64,000 bases of DNA, from contig VCAZ01000018.1 in assembly GCA_005784505.1 (NCBI GenBank), forward strand, positions 1,103,316-1,167,315, read 5' to 3'. Positions 1 through 10,858 of this stretch are shown here, piece after piece. This DNA comes from Bagarius yarrelli (Eukaryota; Chordata; Actinopteri; Siluriformes; Sisoridae). A model generated the notes under the pieces. It had not been told where the DNA came from. It made no database searches and saw only the letters and a program-made list of their open reading frames with translations. Made by a program: the position numbers and the translations under genes. How positions within the stretch are numbered: position 1 is the stretch's first letter; every line of letters begins with the position of its first letter.

Positions 1-361
1 TAGTGAAGCTGGAAGTCAAGTTAAAAGCTAAGCAGGCGTGACAATCGATTGGTGCAGCAAAGCGACGCTAAACAGCCTACAGTCGATTGTCTTGTAGTAG
101 AGATTTAGATATGATTATTATTAGCAGGAACACTTGTTTCTATATAAACAAAAACAATATTAATAACTGTCCGAGCTGCTGTTAGAGGGAGCAGGTACCT
201 ACCGCCCAATCAGACTATCTCTGTGATTTTTTTCCCTTTATTTTGCTTGCTAGGTCACATTATCTTATGTATACCCCACCCCCTATACTATGCTATAAAG
301 TTACAACCCCTCTCACTGTGCAACTCTGCACACATTTACATTTCTGCCAACTCCAACTGAG
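1..361. other. Unassigned non-coding sequence
   Basis: AT-rich sequence with no open frame or repeat that I recognise. Confidence 0.5.
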
Positions 362-470
362 CAGTTGACAGTTACGGGCCTTGCCTAGGGGCTCAGCAGT
401 AGGTTGAATCCTTATCTATAATCTTCCCATTAGCAGTCCAACCCCTTAACCACTGAGCTACCATTTCCCA
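362..470 (-). repeat. tRNA-headed SINE, 5' part, decayed
   Basis: Read on the minus strand it begins with TAGCTCAGTGGTTAAGG, a tRNA-like A box, and continues to the GGGCCTTGC linker seen in the fuller copies at 8992 and 23395. The 3' tail (TCGCTCTGGATAAG) is missing. The B box is eroded. It is a dead retroposon fragment. Confidence 0.65.
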
Positions 471-475
471 TACAC

Positions 476-1568
476 ACATTCTCTGAAAGAACGAGACGTT
501 TACCAACCGTCCCCCCCCAACTTTTCCGCCACCAGACTTGCAAACTAGCTCGTTATCTGTCTTTACCGATAACATACGCCTTGAGAATCCCTGGTCTGCT
601 GGTGCCTTTTGGTGGCACACACGTCAACCCAAACTTGGCATTTTAGTTGTCAGGGTGCAAATGAACTGAGCTTAGTGTTGCTCCAGGCAGTCTGCTTTTT
701 GAAAGCTCTACGCTGAAGGTGAGATCAGCTCTGGGAGTCAAGATGGCACTTTGAGTCAAAGTGTATAAGTTCTGGTGTCTCTGGCATGCAGTTATGTATG
801 TATATATTTATATTATATATTTATGAACTATATAAAATAAAATTGAGTTTTATTGAGGGTCAAAAAAGATCAATTTGGACAGCTTTTATAGCTTTAAGAA
901 AAAAGTTTATATATTTTCAATTGATGAATGAATTTCTAAAGTAAGTCAGGATATCCAGAGGGATTTTTTTTTTCTACTAAGATCTTCACGGTGAAGTCAG
1001 AGAACTCTGGTGGAAGGTCTGAATATTTACATTATTGGGGTATTTCTGTTAATCCTCACTACACAGGTGTAAATCTGTGCTCGAAACATTAAGCCGTGTT
1101 CCTGAAGCCTTTAATAGGTTCTAATAGGATTAGTGTGTTAGAATTAGTTTTAAGTGAGGATGATGATGATGTAACATTGTGTGATTACTGTTTGATTTCA
1201 GAAAGCCTATGGTGAAAAAGTAGCATGATGATGATGATGATGATGCTTATTATTATAATTTTTATGACTTTATTTATTATTATTATTATTATCACTGTTT
1301 TTGTATCACTTTTTTTACCTTGGCCCTATACAAGCGTACCTTTATTTTTTTAGTTTTTATTATTATTATTAATTCATTCATTTGTGTTTTATTATCAAAT
1401 ATTACAAATACTACGATCCAAAATTTTTTGATTGATATTATATTATAAACAAATATAAGTTGTTTTGTGAGTTTGGAGCAGTTAATATGGATTATGGACT
1501 GCGGAAATACTTAAATTCCTCAAAGAATGAAAAATTATACGTCAATCAGTTTGTGGGAAAGGGTTAAA
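476..1568. other. AT-rich non-coding sequence with short ATG/TTA triplet runs
   Basis: It holds a run of about seven ATG triplets near 1224-1246 and a TTA run near 1265-1295. The 75-codon minus-strand frame overlapping 393-620 begins outside, and crosses, the SINE fragment, so I treat it as chance. Nothing else recognised. Confidence 0.45.
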
Positions 1569-1571
1569 TTT

Positions 1572-1610
1572 TTTATATATATATATATATATATTATATA
1601 TATTATATTA
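1572..1610. repeat. (TA)n microsatellite, interrupted
   Basis: Alternating TA run broken by TATTATAT interruptions, typical of an ageing dinucleotide tract. Confidence 0.85.
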
Positions 1611-1671
1611 TTGATAACAAGCTTTCCCAACTATCCTTCATTATGCAACTAAAAATTAAAGACAAACAAAC

Positions 1672-1830
1672 ACTACCGATATTTTTTGAGATATTTTATT
1701 TTTATTATCGGATATCGGTTTTTGTAAGATTGGATCCACCGATATATGTGGACATTTTGAGAAATGCAGGTAAAAGCCACCATTAAGTTACGCACTGTAA
1801 CCCTAAATACAAAGAATTCCATACGTACAC
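1672..1830 (+). repeat. 'ATCGG' TIR-like element, copy A (partial)
   Basis: Carries TATTATCGGATATCGGTTTT, GGATCCACCGATATATG and GGACATTTTGAGAAATGCAGG. The same motif order occurs at 3066 and 4464, so this is an interspersed element. The outer end with GATCGACC is not visible here and the right side fades into AT-rich DNA. Likely a non-autonomous DNA transposon; superfamily unknown to me. Confidence 0.6.
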
Positions 1831-2610
1831 ATTAAAAACTAACAGAATTGAATTAAAATTTTAATACGTTGTTTTGTTTTTGTTTAAACTGACAAAAAAA
1901 AGTTTAAAAAGGTTAAATATGTGTATATATAAATATATACATATTTAAGAATATTAACACATGCACATTTATTTCTACATTTATTTATTGTTTTTTATTG
2001 ATGATAATTTCTTTATATAACTCTTTCCAAAATATGCATTATTTGGCAAATAAAAAAAATACAAACAATCAAACGAACAATAACAAATATTTGCCCAAAA
2101 ATCCATTTCACATTTATTAAAAATGTTTCTTATATTATATTCATTTTATTTGATTTTTCCAGACAATTTTCGATCCAATTTTACATTTATTTAAATTAAA
2201 CATTCAATATAATTGAAAATTTATGGGTTTTTTTGCCTTTTTTTTTTTGTTTATTTTCATTGTATTGATTTTTATAATGGTTATTTTTTTGTTTTATTTG
2301 TTTGTTATACAGTTTTATATCCAGAGTGATTTATATTTATGCAAATTACACATTATTGATTGATTGTATTTTGGTTTTTTTTTTTGCCTTTTTAATTAGT
2401 TTGTTAATTTGTTGTTTAATTCAATTGTTTAGTTTTGTTTGTTTCAGGGTTTCGTTTTAACTCTTAAAATCAACAAGTTAAAATTTCAGATTTACTTAAA
2501 TGCTTGACAGACTAAATAAACACTCCTCAGGTTGGTCTAGTTATATTTCTCAAAATGTTCTGCTTTTTATCACGTCCTCTGACTCCACTGGAGACGACTG
2601 AAAGAAACCA

Positions 2611-2611
<1 letters not shown>
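1831..2611. other. Very AT-rich spacer
   Basis: Long runs of T and A with TTTATT-type simple sequence. No gene or repeat family recognised. Confidence 0.5.

Positions 2612-2656
<45 letters not shown>
2612..2656. repeat. (AC)n microsatellite, 45 bp
   Basis: Uninterrupted AC repeat of about 22 units, so probably length-polymorphic. Confidence 0.98.
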
Positions 2657-2658
<2 letters not shown>

Positions 2659-3065
2659 CATCGATTTGATTTAAAGTGAAAGGAATTGATTTATTTTTTT
2701 TTTTTTCTTTCAACATAAAGCGACCTTTAAAAGCCCGCCCGACGTTCTTTCGCTATCCATGTGACATGAGACGTAAATAAAGTAGTTTCTGCATATGGCT
2801 GTGATGACCTTTGAGATTTTTATCTCCTCTTCTATGCTAAAGCGCTTTGTAGACGTTGACCTTTTATTCAAATAATATATATTCCACAAACACTGTTATT
2901 TTTTACAACTTCAGAAATTTTAATATTATTTTGATTTCGCCATTGGCAGTTTTTGGTACATGCGCCCTTTAAAATAACCCAGAAAAAAGCCCATATGAAC
3001 AATAAAAATAAAGTAAAAAAAAATAAAAACTGATGACCTTGAATGTACAACATTTAAACGAACGG
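2657..3065. other. Unassigned AT-rich sequence
   Basis: No supported gene. A 61-codon minus-strand frame here has Phe/Leu-rich low-complexity composition expected from T-rich DNA. Confidence 0.45.
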
Positions 3066-3330
3066 AATTTTTTACCGATATGTTTCACGATATTTTATTT
3101 TTATTATCGGATATCGGTTTTGTAAGATTGGATCCACCGATATATATGATTCCGCTATCTGGACATTTTGAGAAAAAACACCGTGTAAAACCACTATTAA
3201 CGTTACAAACTGTAACCTTAAATACAAACTAATTACCAGCATTATTTAAACTGAAATAGAAAGTTTGCTTATTTTTGTCTGCCTAAGTTACATTTCACAC
3301 GTCGTGTACAGCAGCTGCAATAAATAGATA
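3066..3330 (+). repeat. 'ATCGG' TIR-like element, copy B
   Basis: Shares ACCGATAT, TATTATCGGATATCGGTTTT, GGATCCACCGATATAT, GATTCCGCTATCTGGACA and TTTTGAGAAA with copies A and C in the same order. It extends further than A into an internal part (ACTGTAACCTTAAATAC) also seen in A. Confidence 0.65.
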
Positions 3331-3743
3331 AATTGTAAAGTAGAAAACGGCTAATTGCGTTAGCGATAGACGTATATACACTTTTTAGCCCTAACGTTAA
3401 TACAGACTACAGTCTTTAATGGAAATTCCTCAACCCCAAACTATATAAATGTAAGGTTTTGTTTTATGATCTTGTATATGTTTATGTTCATGTTTACTTG
3501 TTTGTTTTTGTTTCATGTTTGTTTATGCTTTCATGTATATAATATGTTCTTACTTTGGTTCATGTTTAGGTTTTGCGTTCTTTGCATTCATTGTTCATGT
3601 CTGTATTTACTTCCTGTTTTGTCCTTGTCATGTGATCCATTTAAAAAAATACATCAAAAACGTATCTATTTTTCATTTGATTTCTGGCATTTTACACACA
3701 CTTCTATAACCAAAGTGATTTTATATTCTTTTAATCTATCTGA
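3331..3743. other. Unassigned AT-rich sequence
   Basis: A 161-codon plus-strand frame starting at 3466 crosses this stretch and the SINE fragment at 3744. Its first half is Phe/Leu/Cys-rich translation of TGTTTATG-type simple DNA and its second half reads through antisense SINE, so I do not call it a gene. Confidence 0.5.
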
Positions 3744-3802
3744 ACACTTGAGGGATCAAGGGCCTTGTTCAGAGGCCCAGCAGTGGCGGTTTGGTGGTCT
3801 TG
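3744..3802 (-). repeat. tRNA-headed SINE fragment
   Basis: Contains GGGCCTTGTTCAGAGGCCCA and the following GCAGTGG, the middle of the SINE seen whole at 23395. Both ends are lost. Confidence 0.6.
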
Positions 3803-4463
3803 GAAATTTTGACATGCTAAATAGTGAGAATTTCCTGCGAGTTATATTAGCAGATTTATCTAAACGTGCAGTTGATGAGCTGGAGTTTGTTTGCTCAGTA
3901 AAAAAGATGGACAGCAGGGGAACCAGGACAAGAACCCTGAGTGATGACTAAAGCACTGGATGTCTGCTGTGACACTTTCTGGTTGAACAGGTTCATTTTT
4001 CTTCTTGCTGAAACGTCTATATAGTCGGTACCAGGATAAACGTTCGTACGTCTCGGCTGAGACACGACTGACACGTTAATCAAGAAAAACTCAAGTTAAA
4101 CGCTTTGATGAAGTTTCCTACGAGCACCCACAGACATCCCGAGGATAAAGGATGCCCTGGAGTGTTTCAGTAGATTTTAGTTCTTTTCGTTAGTAGCAAA
4201 AAGCTTAAAAATGTTTCCGTTCGATAATAAATAGATGAACCTTTTTTGTATTGTGTAAAAAATATTTTTTCGAGTTAGTCATGGGAAAAATTGACAACAT
4301 GATTTCTTGGTGCTGGGAAAATACCGTAACTCATTCTGACATTCTTCGAGTGTCTTTGTCATTTGGTACACCTCTATTGTGGTTAATATGTAATTATATA
4401 AAAGTAGACACCCAGTTCCAAAAATGTAAGTTTAAAAAAAAAATAAATTGTGATATATAATCT
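3803..4463. other. Unassigned non-coding sequence
   Basis: No repeat family or exon recognised. Short open frames lack coding-like composition. Confidence 0.45.
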
Positions 4464-4567
4464 AGAGATCGACCAATAATCGTTTTACCAATATTTTTCC
4501 TGATATTTTTATTATCAAATTTCGGTTTTGTAATATTGCATTCCACTGATATATATATATATATTAC

Positions 4568-4632
<65 letters not shown>

Positions 4633-5212
4633 GATTTCGCTATCTGAGCTTTTTGAGAAATGCATGTAAGATCATCATTAGGACCATTATTGCATCACAA
4701 GAATGTTTGTTTACCTGACCAGGGTTTTATATTGTCTTTCAGTGGAACTTGTCTTTGTCCTTCTGTTTGTGGCATGAAATACAAAAACGATTACCCAATT
4801 TTGGGTGATACCATGTTAATTTCAAGCAATTTTATAATATAAAATTAATTTCAATAAATAATGTTATATAAAAAATTTCAAAGGGGTCAAATTTGATTTG
4901 AGGACAATTAACAAAGTGCTGTTTATTGATGTTGTAATGTATTTTTTTATTTCTTTCTGTTTCAGACTTATTTATTGATATTGTTATAGAAATACCAGTT
5001 GTTTAGGTGGGTTTGCTGTGAGGGAGTAAAATGACAGTATTGGCAAGGTTATAAATATAAAAACGCTTGTTCAGTTCAGTACTGTTATCATTGGGTGAAA
5101 AAAAAGGAAGTAAAACTACATTTATCAGTTCTACGTATCGGTTATCGGTCTCGAAAAGGCAAATAATCGGTATCGGTATCATTTCTAAAAAATGTATTAG
5201 CCGATGTTTGAT
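4464..5212 (+). mobile_element. 'ATCGG' TIR-like DNA element, copy C, nearly complete
   Basis: Left end AGAGATCGACCAATAATCG leads into ACCAATATTTTTCCTGATAT, followed by the BamHI-like TGCATTCCACTGATATAT zone interrupted by a long TA microsatellite. The right part, 5117-5212, has TATCGGTTATCGGTCTCG and AATCGGTATCGGTATC. Related ends in inverse orientation occur at 32230 and 33605. The TIRs are decayed and no transposase frame is seen, so it is a non-autonomous element. Superfamily not identified. Confidence 0.55.
4549..4632. repeat. (TA)n microsatellite inside the 'ATCGG' element
   Basis: About 80 bp of alternating TA with two small interruptions. It has expanded at the GATATATA motif that is short in copies A and B. 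Confidence 0.95.
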
Positions 5213-5412
5213 GCTACTAAAATTTGTTCTCTTCCACCACTATTTGCGTTTTTCATAGCTGATATCCGACTTGTGCTGATAAAATCGTCTCATTTGTCAA
5301 TAGCTGGAACATGAGTTTTTTTCTTCCGCGACTAATTGTTAACTCTTAATTGCTCTATTATAAATGAGATGAGTTTTAATGGCTTTGGACATGAATGCTG
5401 ACCTCTTGACTG

Positions 5413-5466
5413 TACTAACCTCATGCCTCTCTCTTTCTCTTTCTCTTTCTCTCTCTCTAGGTAAGT
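5413..5466 (+). promoter_or_regulatory. Candidate recursive (ratchet) splice site
   Basis: A perfect TACTAAC branch-point consensus (5413-5419, branch A at 5418) is followed by an uninterrupted 33-nt pyrimidine tract (5426-5458), then AG at 5459-5460 directly joined to GTAAGT at 5461-5466. Acceptor and donor are juxtaposed at a zero-length exon, the signature of recursive splicing known from long introns. The tract is CT-rich and could be a microsatellite that happens to precede GTAAGT. That the host gene runs on the plus strand is inference. Confidence 0.5.
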
Positions 5467-5534
5467 GTGCAGCTATTTCCATTGACTCGAACTCGAATCT
5501 GTAACTGGAGTTTGGTGGTTCCCAAGAACCTGGG
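5461..5534 (+). other. Candidate RS-exon or cassette exon of 74 nt
   Basis: The acceptor at 5460 is followed 74 nt later by a good donor, GGG|GTAAGA, with GT at 5535-5536. In vertebrate recursive splicing a downstream donor of this kind defines a transient RS-exon. The first reading frame from 5461 is open for all 24 full codons and stops at the TAA formed within the donor. The other two frames have stops. It could also be an ordinary small alternative exon, or nothing. Confidence 0.35.
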
Positions 5535-5540
5535 GTAAGA

Positions 5541-6385
5541 TTTACCCCTCAATTTACCCCTGCCTCGGTTTATTCTACACTTCCAACGAAAAAGGGTATC
5601 TTAAAGTTTTGTCGGTAGCTAATACAAGTCTATCTCGATTTAGACTGTTAAAAATTTGCTGTACGTTGTATATTTTTAACAAATACTGATAAATAAATAA
5701 AAGTGTAAAAGTTAATAAAAATATTACTCATACTACATCTCTAAACCTTATCTAAAAGAACAATCCATCACTGTTCTATATTTACAAATAAAATATTCTT
5801 AAGAATAATGCACAATGACTTTTTTTTCCCAATAATCTATAACAATATCAATTCATTATAAATGTTATTAGTAATAAATCACCAAATTTTATTTCTAAAA
5901 ACCATCTCTTCTATTTTATATTTAGAAAAAACATTAAAATTCATTTTTAAAGAACTTTTTTTCCACTTAGTTTTAAATGCATTTCTTTTATTTCTATCTA
6001 TTTTTGTGCTTTATGGTTTGTTGTACACTGCTAACACCAACTAAACAGTTTAGGAACCCACAGTCAGTCATCGATACTGATTAGAACCCCAGACTTCAGT
6101 TGTCGGTGGTAAAATTGACTGAGCTTATTTGTTAAAGGAGAATTGACTCTCTGTTTTTTTATTTTTTTATTTTCATGGCAGTTGTTCATTAAGAATCTTT
6201 TTTTCTAGCCAGCTGTTGAACTGGTCAGTGGTAAAGAAACAGATTCGTGCATTTGTGGTTATCAGTTTATTTGGCAAGTTGGACTTCTAATCAAAAAATA
6301 ATAATAAAAATGAATAGTTTCCACACTATCGATTTAGTTAGTAATCTAAACGTAAACTTAGCATCTTAGCATAGATTTGTTACAT
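5541..6385. other. AT-rich non-coding sequence
   Basis: No gene, no repeat family recognised. T-tracts and AATAAAT runs only. Confidence 0.45.
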
Positions 6386-6752
6386 CATCTGTCATTCATT
6401 CATTCATCCATTTTCTATACCCGCTTATTCCCTAATTCAGGGTCACAGGGATCTGCTGGAGTCTATCCCAGCCATTTCTGTAAGGGGGAAAGGCAGTAGG
6501 GGGACACCCTGGACAGGTCACCAGTCCATCAAAGGGCCACAAACACACACACTCACTACTTTTGACAATTTAGAATCACCAATCAACCTAACATACATGT
6601 TTTTGGACTGTGGGAGGAAACCGGAGAACTTGAAGTAAACCCACACAAGAACCCATGTGAAGAACAACAGAAAGACTCTTGCAGGGGACTCAAACCCGGG
6701 ACCTTTTTATGGTAAGGCAACAGTGCCAAACACTAAAGCCCCGTGCTGCCTA
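6386..6752 (-). repeat. tRNA-derived SINE of the 'TTTGGACTGTGGGAGGAAAC' type, near full length
   Basis: The right end on the minus strand is a tRNA-like head: GGCAGCACGGGGCTTTAGTG (A box region) and CCCGGGTTTGAGTCCCC (B box). The body has GTTTTTGGACTGTGGGAGG and GGGTCACAGGGATCTGCTGG, and the 3' end is the ATTCATTC simple repeat at 6386. This is a common fish SINE resembling the Fugu FR2 group, by recall. Related copies lie at 19676, 40311 and 51594. Confidence 0.75.
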
Positions 6753-8991
6753 CATAAACATCAGATGTGTTTCTCAGCACTTGGTACTCGCTTCAATCCT
6801 TGTACAGACCTGCTGTAGATCATCCCGTCTTTTTTTAAGAAAAAAAAAATGAAAAAAGAAAAACAAAACAAAAGAAAGAGCATTTATCTCCGACCTACGT
6901 TTCAAAACAGCCGGGTAGAGAAAATAATCTGGTGTTCTTTGTTAATAGCTTTCGCCTTTTTTCCATTATCTGGTCCGCAGTAAATTCGCAATTTCAGGGC
7001 GTCTGAAAGGCTGCTTAGCATTCAGTCCAGTGGATAACAGCAGCTCGGTCTGATTTAAAGAGTCTGTCTGTGAGAAGAAAAAAGGTTTTTGGGAAAGATT
7101 ACGATTTAAACAAAACAAAAATAAGAGTAATAAATTGATTATTATAAAGTGAAAGTGATCATTTAAGTTTTTTAGTTTGTTAACAATAAGGGTAGCGATT
7201 TTATGGATTATAAATAATATGCAATTGTATCCACTTTGCCTTATTTTAGTAACAGCTGATTGGACGTTTCATGAAAGTTCCATTTGAAGCCATTTACCTA
7301 GCATATTATCCTAGCATCTTTTATCCTAGTACACTTTTATTTTGTTTTTTTCAATCTAAAATGTAGAAAAGGTTTTTAGGACGTTTTAGTATTGCTACAA
7401 TACAATCATTTTTATCACATTTATTAAACATTTGTTATAAAATCTACTATTACAAAATGTTTTATTTTGGTTAGTTTAACAATAATTGTAATTTTTTTTT
7501 TCAGTATTCACTCATCTTAAAATAAAATAAAAATCCTTTTTACTCTTTTAACTTTTATCTTTTTTTTGTTATTATTTCTTTGTCAACTAAACCATTTAGT
7601 TATCAGATGACTAAACTTAAATTCAAACGGTGAAATGAAATATTATTTCCTTTTTTTTTTCATTGACTTAAACTGTGAATTTTTTTTAAAATATATATAT
7701 GATGATAGTGCTATTGAATTTTTATTTAATTGTAGTAAGAGAAATGAAATAATTTAGTACTTGTAAAATTTGTAACAATTGTAAAGAAATTTACATGAAG
7801 TGATTGAACATAAAAAATCAACTTAACAAAGAAGGAAAAAAAACAGAAAACTGTCAAAATATAACAATGCATCGGGGGGTTTTTTGGCTGCTTTTTACTG
7901 TTGGCTGAAGTATGTAGCTGTGTCATGTTTTTTTTTATTCGTTTTGTTGTAAAAGGTGCTAATTTATTTTTGATAATTTCTGGATTTACATTTTTATTAA
8001 AGTAAAAAACCCAAACATTCCAAGCCAAGATTATAGCTAATTGACAGGATGCTCGATTGCATGCTTAGTTCTAATTGGTACCAGGAGAAAGATCCATAGC
8101 ATAGAGTTCTTCTTGTTCTCTGTCCAGAAAGACAACATATTGGCAGCGTTGACAGTCGAGGGAATCTTTAATCAGTTTACAGTGAAACTCTTACCTTCCT
8201 CTTCTGACACTTTTTTTACGATTTTGACCTGGATGTAACCCACACATAATGAAGTTTTGTCGAATGTGATTGCTTCACACCGGGTCGAATGGCAGTAAAT
8301 GCGAGGCAATTAAAACCTGATGGGACCTGACTCCACGCTCATGTTGCAGTTTTGAGCTGGGAAATCATCCAACCAATGAGAAAAAAACTGTAATTCTTTT
8401 ATTTTGGTGGATCTGTAATTGATCACACTTCCTGGTTTGTCTGAATTACGTTCTTAAAAGGAACATTGTTTTTAGTTCCAGTTTATATGATTAAAACAGC
8501 CAAAACATTTGTATTTTTAAACTAATAAAGTAAGTAAAAAGCACAGGATACATTTTTAAAACACTTAATGCTTTGGAATTTTCTAGATTTTTCAATTTTA
8601 AAAAATGAGCAAAAAAGTCAAATGCTGTCATGTGATTCCCTGGATAGACTATTGATGTTATATTTTAGCATTCCAAATTTCAAAGAATTTGCCATCAAAT
8701 ATGCAAAAACTACTAAATATCGAACTAAAAAAATGAAGTATTTCTTGTTTTTGCATTAGTTTTACTGACTACAAAATGTAGTAGAGACTAACAGCATGTT
8801 CAGCAAGAAAAACACAGGGCCCAACATACAGCTTTGTGGTACACCATAAATAACAAGAATAAAAATAAGTCATTCAAAACAGATTTTAAAACAATGTGTT
8901 TAAAGATCACACATCCAGGGACTGTTGAATCATCCTCATCAGCATTTTGTTTCAGATCATTTAAGACAAGTAGCCGTAGCTAAATTTGGAA
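6753..8991. other. Unassigned non-coding sequence
   Basis: No exon recognised. Poly-A/poly-T runs near 6833-6850, 7490-7500 and 7560. Segment 6890-7085 is of normal base composition and contains the 22-bp motif shared with 47487. Segment 8260-8400 is similarly complex and could be conserved, which I cannot test. Confidence 0.45.
6962..7050 (+). other. Diverged duplicated segment, partner of 47440-47530
   Basis: Twenty-two bases at 7004-7025, starting TGAAAGGCTGCTTAGCATTC, recur exactly at 47487-47508. The flanks are also similar: TAAATTC lies 23 bases upstream here and 25 upstream there, and CC-GTG followed by AGCAG lies downstream in both. This is not one of the repeat families I recognise. 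Confidence 0.55.
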
Positions 8992-9190
8992 GTGGTGGCT
9001 CATGGTTATGGTGTTGGATTACCAACCCGAAGGTTGTGGGTTGGATTCCCAGCTCCACCTAGCCACCACTGTTGGGCCCCTGAGCAAGGCCCTTAACCCC
9101 CAATTGCTCAGTTGTATAACAAGGAATATTGTAAGTCGCTCTGGATAAGGGCGTCTGCCAAATGCCGCAAATGTAAATATAAATGTAAAT
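8992..9190 (+). repeat. tRNA-headed SINE, full length
   Basis: Best plus-strand copy. tRNA-like head with A box at about 8998-9012 (GGCTCATGGTTATGG) and B box at 9038-9050 (GGGTTGGATTCCC), a central GGGCCCCTGAGCAAGGCCCT block, and a LINE-type 3' tail GTAAGTCGCTCTGGATAAGG followed by repeated TAAATG. By recall this is the Mermaid/HE1/V-SINE type of teleost SINE. It needs a partner LINE in trans. Confidence 0.8.
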
Positions 9191-9796
9191 TCTCAAAGAG
9201 TCAACGTACAACAGAATACTTAAACGCAAACATTCTGGACTCGATTTGCATCTTGATTAGCTATGCGCAAATTCTAGTTCACAGTCTTGTACATTTCTGT
9301 CTGACAGACTTCGAACGATCATCTGGACGAGTTGTCGAGTCGTAGACTCTGAGAGCTGAGGTCAGTTTTGCCCATCATGCACTGGGGTTTAATGAAGCCC
9401 CAAAGGCTTTTCAGACTCGCATATTCTTCAGTTTGCTAATGATCGACTGGAGCTCATGCAGGCTGTTCCATGAAGTCTTGCTGAAATATTCAAGTGCTGG
9501 AGGAAGTTTTGTTATCCTGTTCAAGTGAAGAGAGGCTTCTGGGATTCCCCTATGTCTTTAAAAGCAGTTTTGATTTTTATCCGGCATAAATGTTTGACCT
9601 TTTATTCGTGGTCAGGCTTGCGGAGATGACATGCTGATAGAAGAAGTTGATATATCAGAAAGAAGTGCCAAAACATGAGTTTAAAGATAAAAACAGATTT
9701 CCTGCTGTTATCTAAGTAAATGCATAGAGGCATAAGGGTGAGATAGTGAAAGCAGTCATGATGGAAATTTGAAGAAATGATGGAAGGCAAAATCTG
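9191..9796. other. Unassigned non-coding sequence
   Basis: No gene or repeat family recognised. Confidence 0.4.
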
Positions 9797-10170
9797 CACA
9801 CTATAGACACTGACAGTATGTACACCTTACCAGCGCCCCAAAGTCTAAGTTACACTGTCTTTGTATGTTGTATCATTCTTTTTTTCCTTCACTGGAACCA
9901 AGAGCCTCAAACTCTGTTTTAGCATGACAATGAACCTGTACACAAATCCCCTGATCTCCATGAAGACATGCTGTGTACTGAATGTTTTAGAGTAAAAGAA
10001 CTCTAATGTCCTGTGCAGAGTTCTGACTCTAACTCAACCCCACAATGGACTGAAGCCAGACTGAACCCCAGACCTTCCCTACCTCAGCATCTCATTATTA
10101 CTATTGTGACTAAACGATTTAATTCACATAGTAATGACACAATCTAGTGGAGGTGTGTCCCAATAGAGTG
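9797..10170 (+). mobile_element. Tc1-derived non-autonomous element with transposase remnant
   Basis: Left end CACACTATAG and right end TAGTGGAGGTGTGTCCCAAT resemble the ends of the copies at 32472 and 58574. Inside, on the plus strand, are decayed pieces coding for the middle of a Tc1-like transposase: ATGACAATGAACCTGTACAC, GAAGACATGCTGTG and CTGAACCCCAGACC. Frames are broken. The N-terminal DNA-binding part is absent, so this is an internally deleted derivative. Confidence 0.6.
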
Positions 10171-10229
10171 TCCCAATAAGCAAACGCAACCCCCCAAAAA
10201 ATGTATGATAAGGAACAGACTAATCAAAA

Positions 10230-10375
10230 AGCATCTTTAAAAGGCTCGACATGATGCCACCACCGCCATGCTTCACAAGTAGTGACTTTTCAACTAATTG
10301 GGTGACTAATCCAATAGCAATGACTGTGTTAATCACGTTATAGAAGGGTGAATAATATTATGGTTTCTTTTTGTA
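10230..10375 (-). mobile_element. Second Tc1 lineage, fossil fragment
   Basis: ATGATGCCACCACCGCCATG at 10240-10275 is the antisense of the conserved Gly-rich transposase stretch around HGGGS. GGGTGAATAATATTATGG further right resembles an end region. Too short for certainty. Confidence 0.35.
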
Positions 10376-10539
10376 CAGACTCTTTAAATAACCTTAAATT
10401 TAAGTTTTAAATTTTAGTTCTATGTTAGAAAATTTTTGGGAAACCCCTCCTGTCCTAAGTAAATTATTTGCTTATTTGACCCCATTTAGCTCATTAAGAC
10501 ATTTTCTTTAATTACCCTTATACTAACTTCAAAGCTAAA

Positions 10540-10542
<3 letters not shown>

Positions 10543-10583
<41 letters not shown>
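10543..10583. repeat. (TA)n microsatellite
   Basis: Uninterrupted TA run of about 41 bp. Confidence 0.97.
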
Positions 10584-10585
<2 letters not shown>

Positions 10586-10670
10586 ATGATTATATATGAT
10601 ATACATTATATGATTTCAAAGAAAATTCTCAAAACCCTAGGATCATGGGACCCTGCGGATTTTTGTTTCA

Positions 10671-10858
10671 TGCATTTACAGCATTTGGCAGACGTCCTTA
10701 TTCAGAGCAACTTACATTTACCTCTTTTATACAACTAAGTAATTAGGGTTTAAGGGCTTTGCTCTGGGGCCCAGCAGTGGTAACTTGGTGGCGCTGGGAA
10801 TCAAACTTCGATTTACCAAGTAACAGTCCAACACATTTACCACTGAGCCACTACTGAG
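10671..10858 (-). repeat. tRNA-headed SINE, near full length
   Basis: Starts with the tail complement GCATTTGGCAGACGTCCTTA, has GGGGCCCAGCAGTGG in the middle and ends with the head complement TTTACCACTGAGCCAC. Body intact; the A and B boxes are mutated. Confidence 0.75.

Noticed and set aside
3466..3951. 161-codon plus-strand open frame, the second longest in the window
   Set aside because: First half is low-complexity Phe/Leu/Cys from TTTATG-type DNA and the second half reads antisense through a SINE fragment. No domain and no splice context.
9038..9050. B-box-like motifs as functional tRNA genes
   Set aside because: None of the tRNA-like heads shows a full cloverleaf; each is followed by a SINE body.
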